NCBI RefSeq assembly: GCF_003096075.1
Contig: NZ_CP015449.1
Location: forward strand, 124,001-188,000
Reading direction: 5' to 3'
Source of the DNA: Dietzia lutea
GTDB taxonomy: Bacteria; Actinomycetota; Actinomycetes; Mycobacteriales; Mycobacteriaceae
DNA: 64,000 nucleotides
Shown: one piece after another, positions 34,255 to 43,702 of the stretch
How the letters are laid out: each line of letters starts with the position of its first letter
Numbering within the stretch: position 1 is the stretch's first letter
Notes under the pieces: generated by a model
Told to the model about the DNA's origin: nothing
The model's database searches: none
The model's input: the letters and a program-made list of their open reading frames with translations, nothing else
Made by a program: the position numbers and the translations under genes

Positions 34255-35115
34255 ATGACTGGTATCACTGCACACCCCGGTATCGCCCACGTTTCCCGAG
34301 ATACTCCTGTCGCCGACATCATGGAGATCTTCCAACGCGACGGTGGCGTGGTGATCAAGCAATTCGTCACCGGCGACCAGATCGAGGCCGTAAACCAAGA
34401 GGTTGAGCCACAGATGGCCGCACTGGCTGCCGGCTCCACTCACGACGACGAGTTCGCTGCCGCCTTCCATGGTGCAAACACCAAGCGCCTTACGAACCTG
34501 GTCACGCACTCCGCGGCATTTCGTCAACTGCTCGATGACGACCTGCTGCACAACCTGTGCGAGGTGGCCTTCGCCGATTCCGGGTCCTTTCACATCAACA
34601 GCCAGCAGCTAATCGAGATCGGCCCGAACAGCGACGCTCAGCTGCTGCACAGGGATCTCGAAAACTGGTGGCCGTTCGTTGGAATGGGACCAGCAGGACC
34701 GGAAGTGGTCGTCAACTTCCTCGTTGCGCTTACCGACTTCACAGAAGAAATGGGTGCCACGCGAGTTATCCCCGGGAGCAACCACTGGAGTGACTTCAGT
34801 GATCGCGGCACCCCCGAGCAGACGGTTCCCGCCGTCATGCGCGCGGGCGACGCTCTCTTTTTCAGCGGCAAGACCGCCCACGGCGGAGGAGCGAATGCGA
34901 CCTCAGATGCGTACCGACGTGGTCTCGCGCTCTCACTCTGTCCGGGATTCCTTGTCGGCGAAGAAGCCTATCCATTCATCGTCGACATGGACGTCGCGCG
35001 GCAACTTCCTGCCCGAGTGCAGCGCCTCATCGACTTCCGCTCACACTACCCGACCGGATCCCCCGGACTTTGGCAGGTCGACTACTCAGAACTTGCCGAC
35101 TATCTCCAGCTCTGA
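34255..35115 (+). CDS. Phytanoyl-CoA dioxygenase (PhyH) family protein 2
   Basis: Second, diverged PhyH paralogue, 286 residues, starting at ATG 34255, 38 nt after the first. The triad is complete: H132-x-D134 (LLHRDLE) and H209 (KTAHGGG), with a following arginine pair near 221-222. Identity with the first copy is mainly limited to motifs and the N-terminal (F/V)xRDGGVVI block, so the two probably act on different substrates or form a heterodimer. A downstream imine-reductase-like gene is separated by 340 nt. Confidence 0.9.
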   Translation: MTGITAHPGIAHVSRDTPVADIMEIFQRDGGVVIKQFVTGDQIEAVNQEVEPQMAALAAGSTHDDEFAAAFHGANTKRLTNLVTHSAAFRQLLDDDLLHNLCEVAFADSGSFHINSQQLIEIGPNSDAQLLHRDLENWWPFVGMGPAGPEVVVNFLVALTDFTEEMGATRVIPGSNHWSDFSDRGTPEQTVPAVMRAGDALFFSGKTAHGGGANATSDAYRRGLALSLCPGFLVGEEAYPFIVDMDVARQLPARVQRLIDFRSHYPTGSPGLWQVDYSELADYLQL

Positions 35116-35454
35116 AGACGAGTGCGCCTTGGCGACCCGCACGTCGTCATGGGAGCTGATGGACTTCCCTAATGTGTCGCCCTGATCGCCGCAGCCGAGG
35201 GAGCTCGGTCGCGGCCAAACGGGTGACCGGAAGCACGATACGCACCCAGTGCGCCGCCCCAAGAACTACGAGCCGGAGTCAATCTGGATCTGTGAGGGGC
35301 GCGTCTCTACTCCAGAGCGTTGGGCTCTGACGATGACCCTCCCCGATCGGCTCGCGGTCGCAAACTGTGTGCGTCATCGACTTGGCGCAAAAGAACACGG
35401 GTGTTCGCTCACTTGCTACGCGTGTTTGTGGCGCCCCGAAGGAGAGGAATCAAC
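35116..35454. other. Gap inside the PhyH / imine reductase block
   Basis: I see no gene. Short frames do not match families I know. The last 20 nt carry the ribosome site (GGAGAGG) of the next gene. It may hold an internal promoter, or remains of a lost gene. Confidence 0.4.
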
Positions 35455-36327
35455 ATGTCAACAAAAATCGCTGTCGTCGGGACCGGGAAGATGGGCAGTG
35501 CGGTCGCGCGGTTCCTGGCGGGCACGGGGGCGACAGTACGGGCCTGGAACCGGTCGCCAGCGAAGGTCGAGCCGTTGGTGGCACATGGTGTGATCGCCGA
35601 GGCCGACGCGGTCGACGCAATCACGGCGAGTGACCTGATCGTGCTTCTCGTGCTCGACTATGGCACCGCGCGCGAGGTTCTCGACCGAGTTACGGGCGAG
35701 GATCTCGCCGGCCGGACCATCGTTGGCGCGATGACGGGGAGCTCTCATGATGCGATCGCCCTTGCGGAGTACGTTCATGGCCGCGGCGGCCGCTATCTTG
35801 ATGCGGCGCTGGAGATGTACCCGGTCAACATCGGCACTCGTGAGGGATTGATCAACTTCGGAGGTGACCTTGATGCCTGGGATGAGTGGCGAGCACTGCT
35901 TGATCCTCTCGCCGGCACTTCGGTCTTCTTAGGCACGGATCCCGCACTCCCCGCGTATGCGGACGCGGCGCTCGCCGGCGGATTCTTCAACGTTGCGATG
36001 GGGGGCTTCTTGGAGGCCGCGTCATTCGCAACGCGGGTCGGGTTGTCCCTCGAAGACCTTCGTCCCTTCGTTCGCGTGGCACTCGCGCTGCTCGAAGATC
36101 ACCTGCTCAACCATGCGATTCCGGCGATCGATTCCGGCGACTTCTCGACCGATCAGGCCACCGTCGCTGTGTATTTACGAGCGGTACGGATTTGGCGTGA
36201 GGAGATGATCGCCGCGGGTCAGCGAGCCGGACTGATGACAGCCAACCTCCACAACCTGGAGATCGCCGAGTCTGCCGGATACGGCGCCAGCGCCATTTAC
36301 GCAGAGTACCTAACCAGCCGAGCATAA
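35455..36327 (+). CDS. NAD(P)-dependent reductase, imine-reductase-like (6PGDH/HIBADH superfamily)
   Basis: 290 residues from ATG 35455 with GGAGAGG upstream. Rossmann start IAVVGTGKMG (5-14) and the NADP-favouring basic AWNRSPAK (30-37) place it in the beta-hydroxyacid dehydrogenase superfamily. The all-helical C-terminal part carries YADAALAGGFF, where Asp170 matches the catalytic acid of imine reductases, rather than the Lys of hydroxyisobutyrate dehydrogenase. It could reduce a cyclic or acyclic imine, fitting an amine pathway. It follows the two oxygenases in the same direction. Confidence 0.82.
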   Translation: MSTKIAVVGTGKMGSAVARFLAGTGATVRAWNRSPAKVEPLVAHGVIAEADAVDAITASDLIVLLVLDYGTAREVLDRVTGEDLAGRTIVGAMTGSSHDAIALAEYVHGRGGRYLDAALEMYPVNIGTREGLINFGGDLDAWDEWRALLDPLAGTSVFLGTDPALPAYADAALAGGFFNVAMGGFLEAASFATRVGLSLEDLRPFVRVALALLEDHLLNHAIPAIDSGDFSTDQATVAVYLRAVRIWREEMIAAGQRAGLMTANLHNLEIAESAGYGASAIYAEYLTSRA

Positions 36328-36356
36328 TGCCCAGCTCGCGAAGGAATCGAGACACC

Positions 36357-36596
36357 ATGTCCAGCACGGTCTTGCAACGCAAGCTCTGCCCAATGGTTGA
36401 CTTCCTCCTGCACGAGTAGCTCAACGTGACCGCGCTCGTGAAGCGACCGTACTTCGCGGAGCACTCCAGGGAGACGATCGACGCACTCCTCGTCGCCGCA
36501 TCGCACATGGCCGCTTACTACTTCGTACAGCTCTACCGGCAAGCGGGCGCGGAAGTGGCCACGCCCGGCGACGCGGAAGGTGGGGCGGGACAATGA
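36357..36596 (+). pseudogene. N-terminal fragment of an acyl-CoA dehydrogenase
   Basis: Reads FLLHE, then a stop (TAG 36417-36419), then LNVTALVKRPYFAEHSRETI with DALLVAASHMAAYYF, the opening helices of a large-type acyl-CoA dehydrogenase. The frame ends at 36596 and the rest of the gene is missing. The internal stop plus truncation make it non-functional. The duplicated synthetase-spacer starts about 70 nt further on. Confidence 0.7.
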
Positions 36597-36750
36597 CCGG
36601 GTGCGTCGGCGACGACTACCGGGCGGCGGTCGAGATGATTTACCCGGGCTGGCGAGACCTTTTCCTTCGGCGAGGATGCTTCGGAGTACTTGCTCCCCTC
36701 GTGTAGTGAGTGCGCTCACTCTGAGCGAGGGCCGTCAGGCGACGCGCTGG

Positions 36751-38391
36751 CCTGAGTTGGACCTCTTGATGGGGTTTCGGGGCCACCGGTGTTCATCGTT
36801 GCTGGTCAGCGGAATTCAGGTCGGAGGTTCGGGGCACTAGCCGGGCTGTAGTTTGGGGGTGTGAGCCCGTTCGTGCGGAAGGTGAAGACGTCGTCGGGAG
36901 CGACGGCTGTGCAGATCGTGGAGAAGGTCCGCGGTCAGCGCAGGATCTTGGAGCACATCGGATCCGCGCACACCGAGGGCGAGCTGGCGGCGTTGATCGC
37001 GGTGGCCAGGGGCAAAATCCACGCCGGTCAACAGTCCCTGGACCTGGGCTTGGGACCGGAGGCGCAAGTTCGTTCCGGCGGGGATGCGGTAGTGCGCCGA
37101 CACTCCAGCGAACTGCTGTGGCAGACGTTGACCAGCACCTTCGACGCACTCGGGTTCGATGCCGTTGCCGACGAGACGTTCAAGACGCTGGTGTGCGTCC
37201 GGCTGGTCGAGCCGACCAGCAAGCTCGATACACCTCGCGTCCTGGACGACATCGGCGTTGATGCTCCGCATCTGTCGAGCATCAAGAGGGCACTGGCTCG
37301 TTGCGTCGAACGCGATTACCGTACTGTGCTGGCAACCGCGTGCTGGGAGCATGTCACCGCCGCCGGCGGCCCGGGCGTCGCCCTGGTGCTGTACGACCTG
37401 ACCACGCTGTACTTCGAGGCCGAGAAGGAAGACGGCCTGCGCAAGGTCGGCATGAGCAAGGAACGCCGCGTCGACCCGCAGATCACCGTCGGTCTGCTGG
37501 TGGCCCGGGACGGGTTTCCGCTGGATATTCACGTCTTCGAGGGCAACAAGGCCGAGACGAAGACGTTGATCCCGGTCATCACGGCCTTTCAGCAGCGCCA
37601 TGACATAGCCGACATGGTTGTCGTCGCCGATGCGGGCATGCTGTCGGCGGCGAACCTCAACGCCCTAGAGGATGCCGGTCTGTCGTTCATCGTCGCCTCC
37701 CGCACCTCGAAGGCCCCGAAAGAGCTCGAGGACCACTTCGGCCGCCGTGGCAACGCCATCGATGACGGCGAGGTCGTGGAGCTGACCCGCCCGATGGGCC
37801 AAGGTCGGGATCGGCGCGACCGCAGGGCGGTGTGGCACTACAAGTGGCAACGCGCTCAGCGGGATCGCCGCACGCTCAACGCGCAGATCGACCGCGCCCA
37901 AAGGGTCGCTGACCGGGCGGAACCGCTGAAGAAGCAGCGATTCGTGAAGGTCACCGGCCAAACCGTCGCCCTGGACGAGGCGCTCATCGAACGAGCCCGA
38001 CAGTCCGCTGGCTACAAGGGCTACGTCACCAACATCGACCCGAAGACCATGGATGGCCACGCCGTCGTAGCCGCCTATCACGACTTGTGGAAGGTCGAGC
38101 AGTCGTTCCGAATGGCCAAATCGGATCTGAAAGCACGGCCGATCTTTCACCGCACCCGCGACTCGATAGAAGCACACCTGACCATCGTCTTCGCGGCCCT
38201 CGCGATCGCCCGCCACCTGCAGAACCGCACCGGCATGTCGATCAAGAAAATCGTGCGGATCCTGCGTCGGATCCACACCGTCATCATCGACGTCGACGGC
38301 CACGAACTCACCGTCCGAACTCCGCTGGACGACGAGGCCCAAGCCATCACCAGCGCCATTTCAGCGGGGCACTAAGGAGGTCCAACTCAGG
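36751..38391 (+). mobile_element. IS1634-like insertion sequence
   Basis: The ends CCTGAGTTGGACCTC at 36751 and its complement ending at 38391 are inverted repeats. The flanking GCTGG at 36746-36750 and 38392-38396 is a 5-bp target duplication in the polyprenyl synthetase gene. One transposase gene fills the element (1641 bp). All parts look intact. Confidence 0.88.
36861..38375 (+). CDS. IS1634-family (IS4-superfamily) transposase
   Basis: 504 residues from GTG 36861. DDE transposase with the first Asp in LYDLTTLYFE (D179), the second in VVADAGM (D257) and the catalytic Glu in WKVEQSFRMAKSDL near residue 412. The N-terminal region (QRRILEHIGSAHTEGEL) is characteristic of the IS1634/IS1549 group. 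The frame is uninterrupted, and the element's ends and target duplication are well conserved, so recent activity is plausible. Confidence 0.92.
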   Translation: MSPFVRKVKTSSGATAVQIVEKVRGQRRILEHIGSAHTEGELAALIAVARGKIHAGQQSLDLGLGPEAQVRSGGDAVVRRHSSELLWQTLTSTFDALGFDAVADETFKTLVCVRLVEPTSKLDTPRVLDDIGVDAPHLSSIKRALARCVERDYRTVLATACWEHVTAAGGPGVALVLYDLTTLYFEAEKEDGLRKVGMSKERRVDPQITVGLLVARDGFPLDIHVFEGNKAETKTLIPVITAFQQRHDIADMVVVADAGMLSAANLNALEDAGLSFIVASRTSKAPKELEDHFGRRGNAIDDGEVVELTRPMGQGRDRRDRRAVWHYKWQRAQRDRRTLNAQIDRAQRVADRAEPLKKQRFVKVTGQTVALDEALIERARQSAGYKGYVTNIDPKTMDGHAVVAAYHDLWKVEQSFRMAKSDLKARPIFHRTRDSIEAHLTIVFAALAIARHLQNRTGMSIKKIVRILRRIHTVIIDVDGHELTVRTPLDDEAQAITSAISAGH

Positions 38392-38618
38392 GCTGGGTGA
38401 CGGCCGCCGCGAGTTCCCGGAGTTCGGTGACTCCCGCGGGGGCCAGGAGTGGTGATCCGAGGGCCTCGAGAGCCTTGGTTGTGGCCGCAGAGATGAGGCG
38501 TTCGACCTGTTCGACCGCACCGCTCGCGGCGATCGTGTCCTGCGCGACGGCAATTGTCCGCGTACAGGGTGACGTGTCGTGCGGCGTACAAGCTCACGTG
38601 TCGGTGTCCGGCTGGGGT

Positions 38619-39392
38619 TTATGGTGCCGGTTCTTCGGCGGTGCTGACAAGGTCTGCCCGGTCTTTGAGCCGGTAGGACGGACCGTTGATGGCGATGACC
38701 TCGCAGTGGTGCAGGAACCGGTCCAGGATGGCGGTGGCCAGGACCTCGTCTCCCAGGACAGTGCCCCATTCGGCGAAGGTTTTGTTGCTGGTGATGATCG
38801 TCGAGCCCTTCTCGTAGCGGCGTGAGACCAGCTGGAAGAACATGTTGGCCTCTGCGCGGTTGAGTGGGAGATAGCCGACTTCGTCAATGACCAGCAGTGA
38901 CGGTCGGGCCAGGCTGGAGAGTTGCTTGGGCAGGGTGCCGAGGCTGTCGGCCTTGCGCAGCTTGCGGACCAGGTCGTCGAGGGTGGTGTAGTAGATCGAG
39001 TGACCGGCCCGGCATGCAGTCACTGCCAGTGCCACGGCGATGTGGGTCTTGCCCACGCCGGGCGGGCCGAGCAGAGCGATGTTGGCTTTGCGTTCGACGA
39101 ACTCCATCGCCGCGAGATCCTTCAAGCGCCTGGCATCGACGCCAGGTTGGAACGCGAAGTCGAAGTCTTCCAAGGTCTTGTGGTGAGGCAGCCCGGAGAG
39201 CTTGAGCGCGTTGCGGAACCGGCCCGACTCCCGGTGGGTGACCTCCTCCTCGAGCAGCTGGTCGAGAAAGTCCAGGTAGCCCAGTTGCGACTGCTCGGCT
39301 CGGGTCGCGGCGTCAGCGGCGCTGGCGGCCATGTGCGGCAGCTTGAGCCGCTGCGCGGCGGCAGTGATCCGACTGATGACGAACTCGCTCAC
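38619..39392 (-). CDS. istB: IS21-family ATPase helper protein
   Basis: 257 residues of the DnaA/AAA+ IstB family, which selects target DNA and stimulates the transposase. Walker A GPPGVGKTH (about 110-118) and Walker B LLVIDEVGYL (about 170-180) are complete. It is expressed after IstA through a 4-bp overlap. Intact. Confidence 0.95.
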   Translation of the reverse strand: MSEFVISRITAAAQRLKLPHMAASAADAATRAEQSQLGYLDFLDQLLEEEVTHRESGRFRNALKLSGLPHHKTLEDFDFAFQPGVDARRLKDLAAMEFVERKANIALLGPPGVGKTHIAVALAVTACRAGHSIYYTTLDDLVRKLRKADSLGTLPKQLSSLARPSLLVIDEVGYLPLNRAEANMFFQLVSRRYEKGSTIITSNKTFAEWGTVLGDEVLATAILDRFLHHCEVIAINGPSYRLKDRADLVSTAEEPAP

Positions 39393-40726
39393 GACGCCTC
39401 ACTCGCCATCAGCTCGTAGGACGCCAACGGCCGCCGGATATCGGGAACCGGGTCCATCGAGGCCAGATAGTGCGCCAGCACCGAGGACGATTCCTCCGGC
39501 CTGGCAGATGCCCCGGCCCGGTCGGGCTCGGTGTGACAGACGGCGCGGCCGGCCCCGTCGGGCAGGCCGTCCCAGTGGGTGGGGTCGATGATCCACTCGT
39601 GGGACCGGCCGCCACGCCGATGGACCGCCAGCTCCTGGGCGGGGTCCTCCAGGCGGCAGACTGTGATGCGGTTGGCTGTGGCGCGGACCAGGACCTTCTG
39701 CCTCGCCGTCACCTGGGAGGCAGGAACCGAGTAGTGGTCGGACTCGAACGAGATCAGACAGTCCTTGCCCACCGTGCGCACGTGCTCATCGAAGATCTCG
39801 TACTCCGTAGCCGGAAGCGGGCCCAGTGCGGCGTGATCGGTTGCGGCGGCCTCGGCGATGACTTGCCCGTGCGTGCGATGGACTTGGCCGCGGCGGATCT
39901 TCACCCACCGGGCGAACGCGGCATCGGCATCGCCGACCGAGCGGAACCGGCGACCGGCCACGACGTGGTCACGCACGATATCGACCTGCCGCTCCACCCG
40001 GCCCTTGCCGGTGGGCCGGTAGGCGGCCAACACATCGATGTCGTACCCGTAGTGGCCGGCGAACGCGGTGGCTGCGGCGGTGACCGGGACTGCCTTGCCC
40101 GGGGCCACGTGGCGGCGCACCACGGTCTTGAGGCGGTCGTAGACGATCGCTGCCGGGACTCCGCTGAAGTGGTCGAAGGCCCGCCGGTGGCAGTCGAAGA
40201 ACGTCGCGGCATCCATCGAGGTCACGAAGCAGCAGAACGGATCTCGCGAGTACGACAGCGTCATGTGGAACGAGTAGACGCGCACGCCGGTGCCCAGCAG
40301 GTCCCCCTCATCGCCCCAGTCGACCTGGGCCTGAGCCCCGGGCAGGGTGGCAATGCGCCGGTGCAGACTCCCCGCTCCGGGTTCGTCGAGGCCGAGCTCG
40401 GCGCGGATCTGAGGGCGGCGGGAGCGGCAGTAGGTTTTGACCCGCTGATAGTGCACATGCACGTCGTGCTCGTCGGCGAGACGCTCGCAGATCACGGTGG
40501 CCTTGAGGTCGATGCAGGCTCGCAGCATCGCATCGATCAGCGCTGCGATTACCTCGGTGATGGCCACCTTCTGCGTGCCCTTGCGCGAGGGCGCCGACGG
40601 GGGCGCCGTCGGGGAATCCTCGGCCAGGTACTTGCGTACCGTGCGCCAGTCACAGCCGCACTCGCGACCGATCTCGGCGTACGTCATGCCGGTGGCATGC
40701 AGCTGTTTGAAACGTCGGATATTCAT
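39389..40726 (-). CDS. istA: IS21-family DDE transposase
   Basis: 445 residues. The N-terminal HTH MTYAEIGRECGCDWRTVRKY is followed by the integrase-type DDE core: first Asp in QVDWGDEGDL, second in AAIVYDRLKTV, Glu in GKGRVERQVD. The C-terminal SH3-like region is present. A long frame on the opposite strand is a coding-bias artefact. Intact. Confidence 0.95.
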   Translation of the reverse strand: MNIRRFKQLHATGMTYAEIGRECGCDWRTVRKYLAEDSPTAPPSAPSRKGTQKVAITEVIAALIDAMLRACIDLKATVICERLADEHDVHVHYQRVKTYCRSRRPQIRAELGLDEPGAGSLHRRIATLPGAQAQVDWGDEGDLLGTGVRVYSFHMTLSYSRDPFCCFVTSMDAATFFDCHRRAFDHFSGVPAAIVYDRLKTVVRRHVAPGKAVPVTAAATAFAGHYGYDIDVLAAYRPTGKGRVERQVDIVRDHVVAGRRFRSVGDADAAFARWVKIRRGQVHRTHGQVIAEAAATDHAALGPLPATEYEIFDEHVRTVGKDCLISFESDHYSVPASQVTARQKVLVRATANRITVCRLEDPAQELAVHRRGGRSHEWIIDPTHWDGLPDGAGRAVCHTEPDRAGASARPEESSSVLAHYLASMDPVPDIRRPLASYELMASEAS

Positions 40727-42001
40727 CCAGGACTCCTGATCCGCCGATCATGGGGGTGGGCCACCCTTCGGAAATCGTCAACTTGCCGGAAGACGACTCC
40801 AAGGGTGGCCCACCCACCTCGGCGAACAACTACGGAACACCGAACACCGACCTACATATGAACCTGTCCCCAAACCGACGTATCAAGGTGTACGCGGACA
40901 GCAATCGCCGCGTCCGTGGCGGCCTGGTCCCCGAGCACCGCGTCGAGCGATTCGCGCCCGCGTGCGTCGAGCACGCGTGTCGCGAGGGCAACCAGGGTGG
41001 TGCGCTTGCCCTCGCGAAGGTCGTCACCGCTTGGTTCGCCAGTGACGGCGGGGTCGCCGAAGACGCCGAGCAGGTCATCACGTAGCTGGAAGGCGACGCC
41101 GAGTGGCAGCCCGAAGGCGCGCAGGACGTCGAGCTGCTCGTCACTCGCTCCGCCGAGCGCCGCGCCGATCGCGAGAGGGGCTTCAATCGAGTATTTCGCG
41201 CTCTTGTAGATGATGAACCGATACGCGCGGTCGACGTGTTCCGACTCGGGGCGCGCGTCGACCACGCGCTTCCCTCGAGGATGTCCAGATACTGGCCCAG
41301 GGTGACTTCGGTGCGCATCTGTTTGAACTCGCGTCGTGCGCGTCGGGCGTCGGCTCGGGAGGGCAGCAGGTCAATCGATTCGTCGAGGAGCGCGTCGCTC
41401 CAGCTGAACAGGAGATCACCGGCGAGGAGCGCCGATGATCTGCCGTGGGCGTCCGCGTCGCCGGAGAACCCGCAGTGGCGGTGGTCGGTGGCGAAACGGA
41501 TGTGAGCGGCTGGGCCGCCTCGGCGGGTATCGGAGTTGTCGATCAAGTCGTCGTGGATGAGCGTCGCTGCGTGATAGATCTCGAGCGCGGCGGCCACGCC
41601 GGACACGGTGTCCTCGGCGGCTACACGGTCGGCTCCGAGTCCTGCGGGGATCGCGTGGAGGCCGGCGAAACAAAAGCGGGCCCGAAGGCGCTTTCCGCCG
41701 GTGAGAAAGTCCTTTGAGATGCGCTCGACGAGCCGGACCTCGTCGCCGATCGCGAGGAAGATCGGGTTGCGGTCGGTGACGAATTCACTGATTCGATCGT
41801 CAACTCGATCGACCAGATCGATAGGAGTAGTCACCTGATCAGCCTATCGGGGCGCATGTCCGGGGCGGCCCCCAGGTTGAGCGCCGCGTCGCATGTGTGC
41901 CGGGGCGGAACAGACATCGACTGGCGAAGCATTGCGACGCTTTGTGACCTGACCGTCGGTACTCGGTCCTGAGCAGCCTGTCCTGAGTGATCGTTGACTT
42001 T

Positions 42002-42023
42002 ACTAGCCGACCGGTCTATTAGT
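42002..42023. promoter_or_regulatory. Promoter and palindromic operator of acuR
   Basis: TTGACT (41994-41999), 17 nt, TATTAG (42017-42022) forms a good promoter whose predicted start falls at or next to the ATG at 42030, so the transcript should be leaderless. Between and over the -10 lies ACTA-GCC-GACCGGTC-TAT-TAGT, a palindrome centred on GACCGGTC, well placed for autorepression. Confidence 0.65.
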
Positions 42024-42029
42024 TAATTC

Positions 42030-42692
42030 ATGGACAGGGAGTCGGCGGTGACTGCGCCGCGGCGGCGTGGTCGGCCGCGGAAGGACCAGACCCTTCCGGA
42101 CGCTCCCCGTGCCCGGTTGCTTCGTCAGGGTGTGGCGCTGTTGACGGAGAAGGGGTTCAGTGCTCTGGGGATCGAGGAGGTCCTCGCGGCGGCTGAGGTT
42201 CCCAAGGGGTCGTTCTACTACTACTTCGACAGTAAAGAGGCGTTCGGTTTCGCGCTGATCGAGGCGTACGCCGACTACTTCGCCGCCAAGCTCGATCGCT
42301 GGTTCGAGGACCAGTCACGGACTCCGCTCGATCGCGTGCGGGCGTTCATCGCCGATGCGCGGGAGGGGATGGCTCGTCATGACTTCCGGCGGGGTTGCCT
42401 TGTGGGCAACCTGGGACAGGAGATGGGCGTCCTGCCGTCATCGTTCCGCGACCGCCTCACCGCCGTGCTCCGGGATTGGGAGGAGCGGACCACACGCTGC
42501 CTGAGGGCAGCGCAAGAGGCCGGGGAGATCTCGGCAGACGCGGACTGTGCGCGGTTGGCCGAGTTCTTCTGGATCGGATGGGAGGGCGCCGTGTTGCGCG
42601 CCAAGCTCGAACACGATCCTGCCGCGTTGGACACGTTCGCCGGGCAATTCCTGGCGATGATCGAGCACGACAACCACCAGAGACAACGATGA
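42030..42692 (+). CDS. acuR: AcuR-type TetR repressor
   Basis: 220 residues. After an RRGRPRK basic start and a TetR HTH (about 25-75, ending [16 protein letters not shown]), it carries the strongly conserved AcuR segment [15 protein letters not shown] (about 114-128) and [15 protein letters not shown] (about 180-194). AcuR in Rhodobacter represses acuI and responds to acrylate (established there). The 4-bp overlap with the acrylyl-CoA reductase gene supports the same pairing here. Confidence 0.88.
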   Translation: MDRESAVTAPRRRGRPRKDQTLPDAPRARLLRQGVALLTEKGFSALGIEEVLAAAEVPKGSFYYYFDSKEAFGFALIEAYADYFAAKLDRWFEDQSRTPLDRVRAFIADAREGMARHDFRRGCLVGNLGQEMGVLPSSFRDRLTAVLRDWEERTTRCLRAAQEAGEISADADCARLAEFFWIGWEGAVLRAKLEHDPAALDTFAGQFLAMIEHDNHQRQR

Positions 42693-43684
42693 CTGCGACG
42701 TTCAGGGCGGTACTGATCGACAGTGGCGCCAGCGGACGCACTGTAGAGGTCGCCGAGGTTTCTCCGGAGCAACTGCCGGAGGGAGACGTGACAGTCCGGG
42801 TGGCGTGTTCGACCCTCAACTACAAGGATGCGCTCGCCATCACCGGGACAGGCCCGGTTGTCCGATCCTTTCCGATGGTGCCCGGTATCGACTTCGCCGG
42901 CACGGTCGTGGAGTCCACGAATCCAGGTTTTGCGCCCGGCGATCGCGTCGTGCCGAACGGATGGGGAGTGGGGGAGCGCCACTGGGGTGGGCTTGCCGAG
43001 TACGCCCGGGTCAAGGGTGAGTGGTTGATCCCGCTCGAGGAGGCCTTCACCTTCGAGCAGGCCATGATTATCGGAACGGCCGGCTACACCGCGATGCTGT
43101 GCGTGATGGCGCTAGAGCGGCACGGGGTCAGTGCCGACTCGGGCGAGGTGTTGGTCACCGGCGCCGCCGGCGGCGTGGGAAGCGTCGCCACCGCCTTGCT
43201 GGCCAAGCTCGGCTACCAGGTTGCCGCCGTCACGGGCCGGTCCACCGAATCCGACTACCTCACCAGCCTCGGCGCGACCCGGATCCTGCCCAGATCGGAC
43301 TTCACCGAGCCCGGAAAGCCGCTGGTCAAGGAACAGTGGGCCGGCGCGGTCGATGTGGCCGGCGGCCAGGTGCTCGCCAACGTCTGCGCGGGCATGAAGT
43401 ACCGGTCGGTGGTCGCCGCATGCGGGCTCGCCGCCGGGATGGGCTTCCCCGCCACCGTCGCCCCGTTCATCCTCCGCGCGGTCACACTGGCCGGCATCGA
43501 CAGTGTGTTGTGCCCCGTGGACGACCGACGGGAGGCCTGGCGTCGGCTCGCTACCGACCTCGACCACTCCCTTCTCGACTCGATGACACAGAAGGTCACC
43601 CTCAACGACTGCATCCCCGTTGCCGACAGGATGCTCGACGGGGCAGTGCGCGGCCGCGTCATTGTCCCCATCCCCGATAACTGA
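42689..43684 (+). CDS. acuI: Acrylyl-CoA reductase (NADPH), AcuI/YhdH family
   Basis: MDR-superfamily oxidoreductase without zinc, reducing acryloyl-CoA to propionyl-CoA. 331 residues; YhdH/AcuI marks include [13 protein letters not shown] (about 42-54), [10 protein letters not shown], the NADPH-binding [10 protein letters not shown] and the GRSTES turn that selects NADPH. It is translationally coupled to acuR. The role would be detoxification of acrylate-type electrophiles or assimilation of C3 acids. Confidence 0.9.
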   Translation: MTATFRAVLIDSGASGRTVEVAEVSPEQLPEGDVTVRVACSTLNYKDALAITGTGPVVRSFPMVPGIDFAGTVVESTNPGFAPGDRVVPNGWGVGERHWGGLAEYARVKGEWLIPLEEAFTFEQAMIIGTAGYTAMLCVMALERHGVSADSGEVLVTGAAGGVGSVATALLAKLGYQVAAVTGRSTESDYLTSLGATRILPRSDFTEPGKPLVKEQWAGAVDVAGGQVLANVCAGMKYRSVVAACGLAAGMGFPATVAPFILRAVTLAGIDSVLCPVDDRREAWRRLATDLDHSLLDSMTQKVTLNDCIPVADRMLDGAVRGRVIVPIPDN

Positions 43685-43702
43685 CCGAAGGACTCGACGA
43701 TC

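Larger units (their letters stand above)
38555..40900 (-). mobile_element. IS21-family insertion sequence
   Basis: Terminal inverted repeats begin TGTCCGCGTACA at both ends. The 5-bp target duplication GCAAT flanks it at 38550-38554 and 40901-40905. It is 2346 bp long and encodes IstA and IstB with a 4-bp overlap. The interrupted site is intact in the duplicate at about 14630, which proves the junctions. Confidence 0.93.
36735..41834 (-). pseudogene. Polyprenyl diphosphate synthase gene interrupted by two insertion sequences
   Basis: The host gene reads from 41834 leftward: N-terminal helices, first aspartate motif HDDLIDNSDTRRG, then after an apparent frameshift near 41270 the second motif LRDDLLGVFGDP, and finally AAAVTQRVA and a stop at 36735-36737. 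It is split by an IS21-family element (38555-40900) and by an IS1634-like element (36751-38391). Removing both, with one copy of each 5-bp duplication, restores the sequence seen at 14463-14894. Normally such enzymes make geranylgeranyl or longer diphosphates. Whether the cell retains another copy is not visible here. Confidence 0.88.

Noticed and set aside
39470-40861. A 463-codon + strand frame opposite istA
   Set aside because: Mirror of the IstA coding bias; IstA and IstB motifs fully explain the strand.
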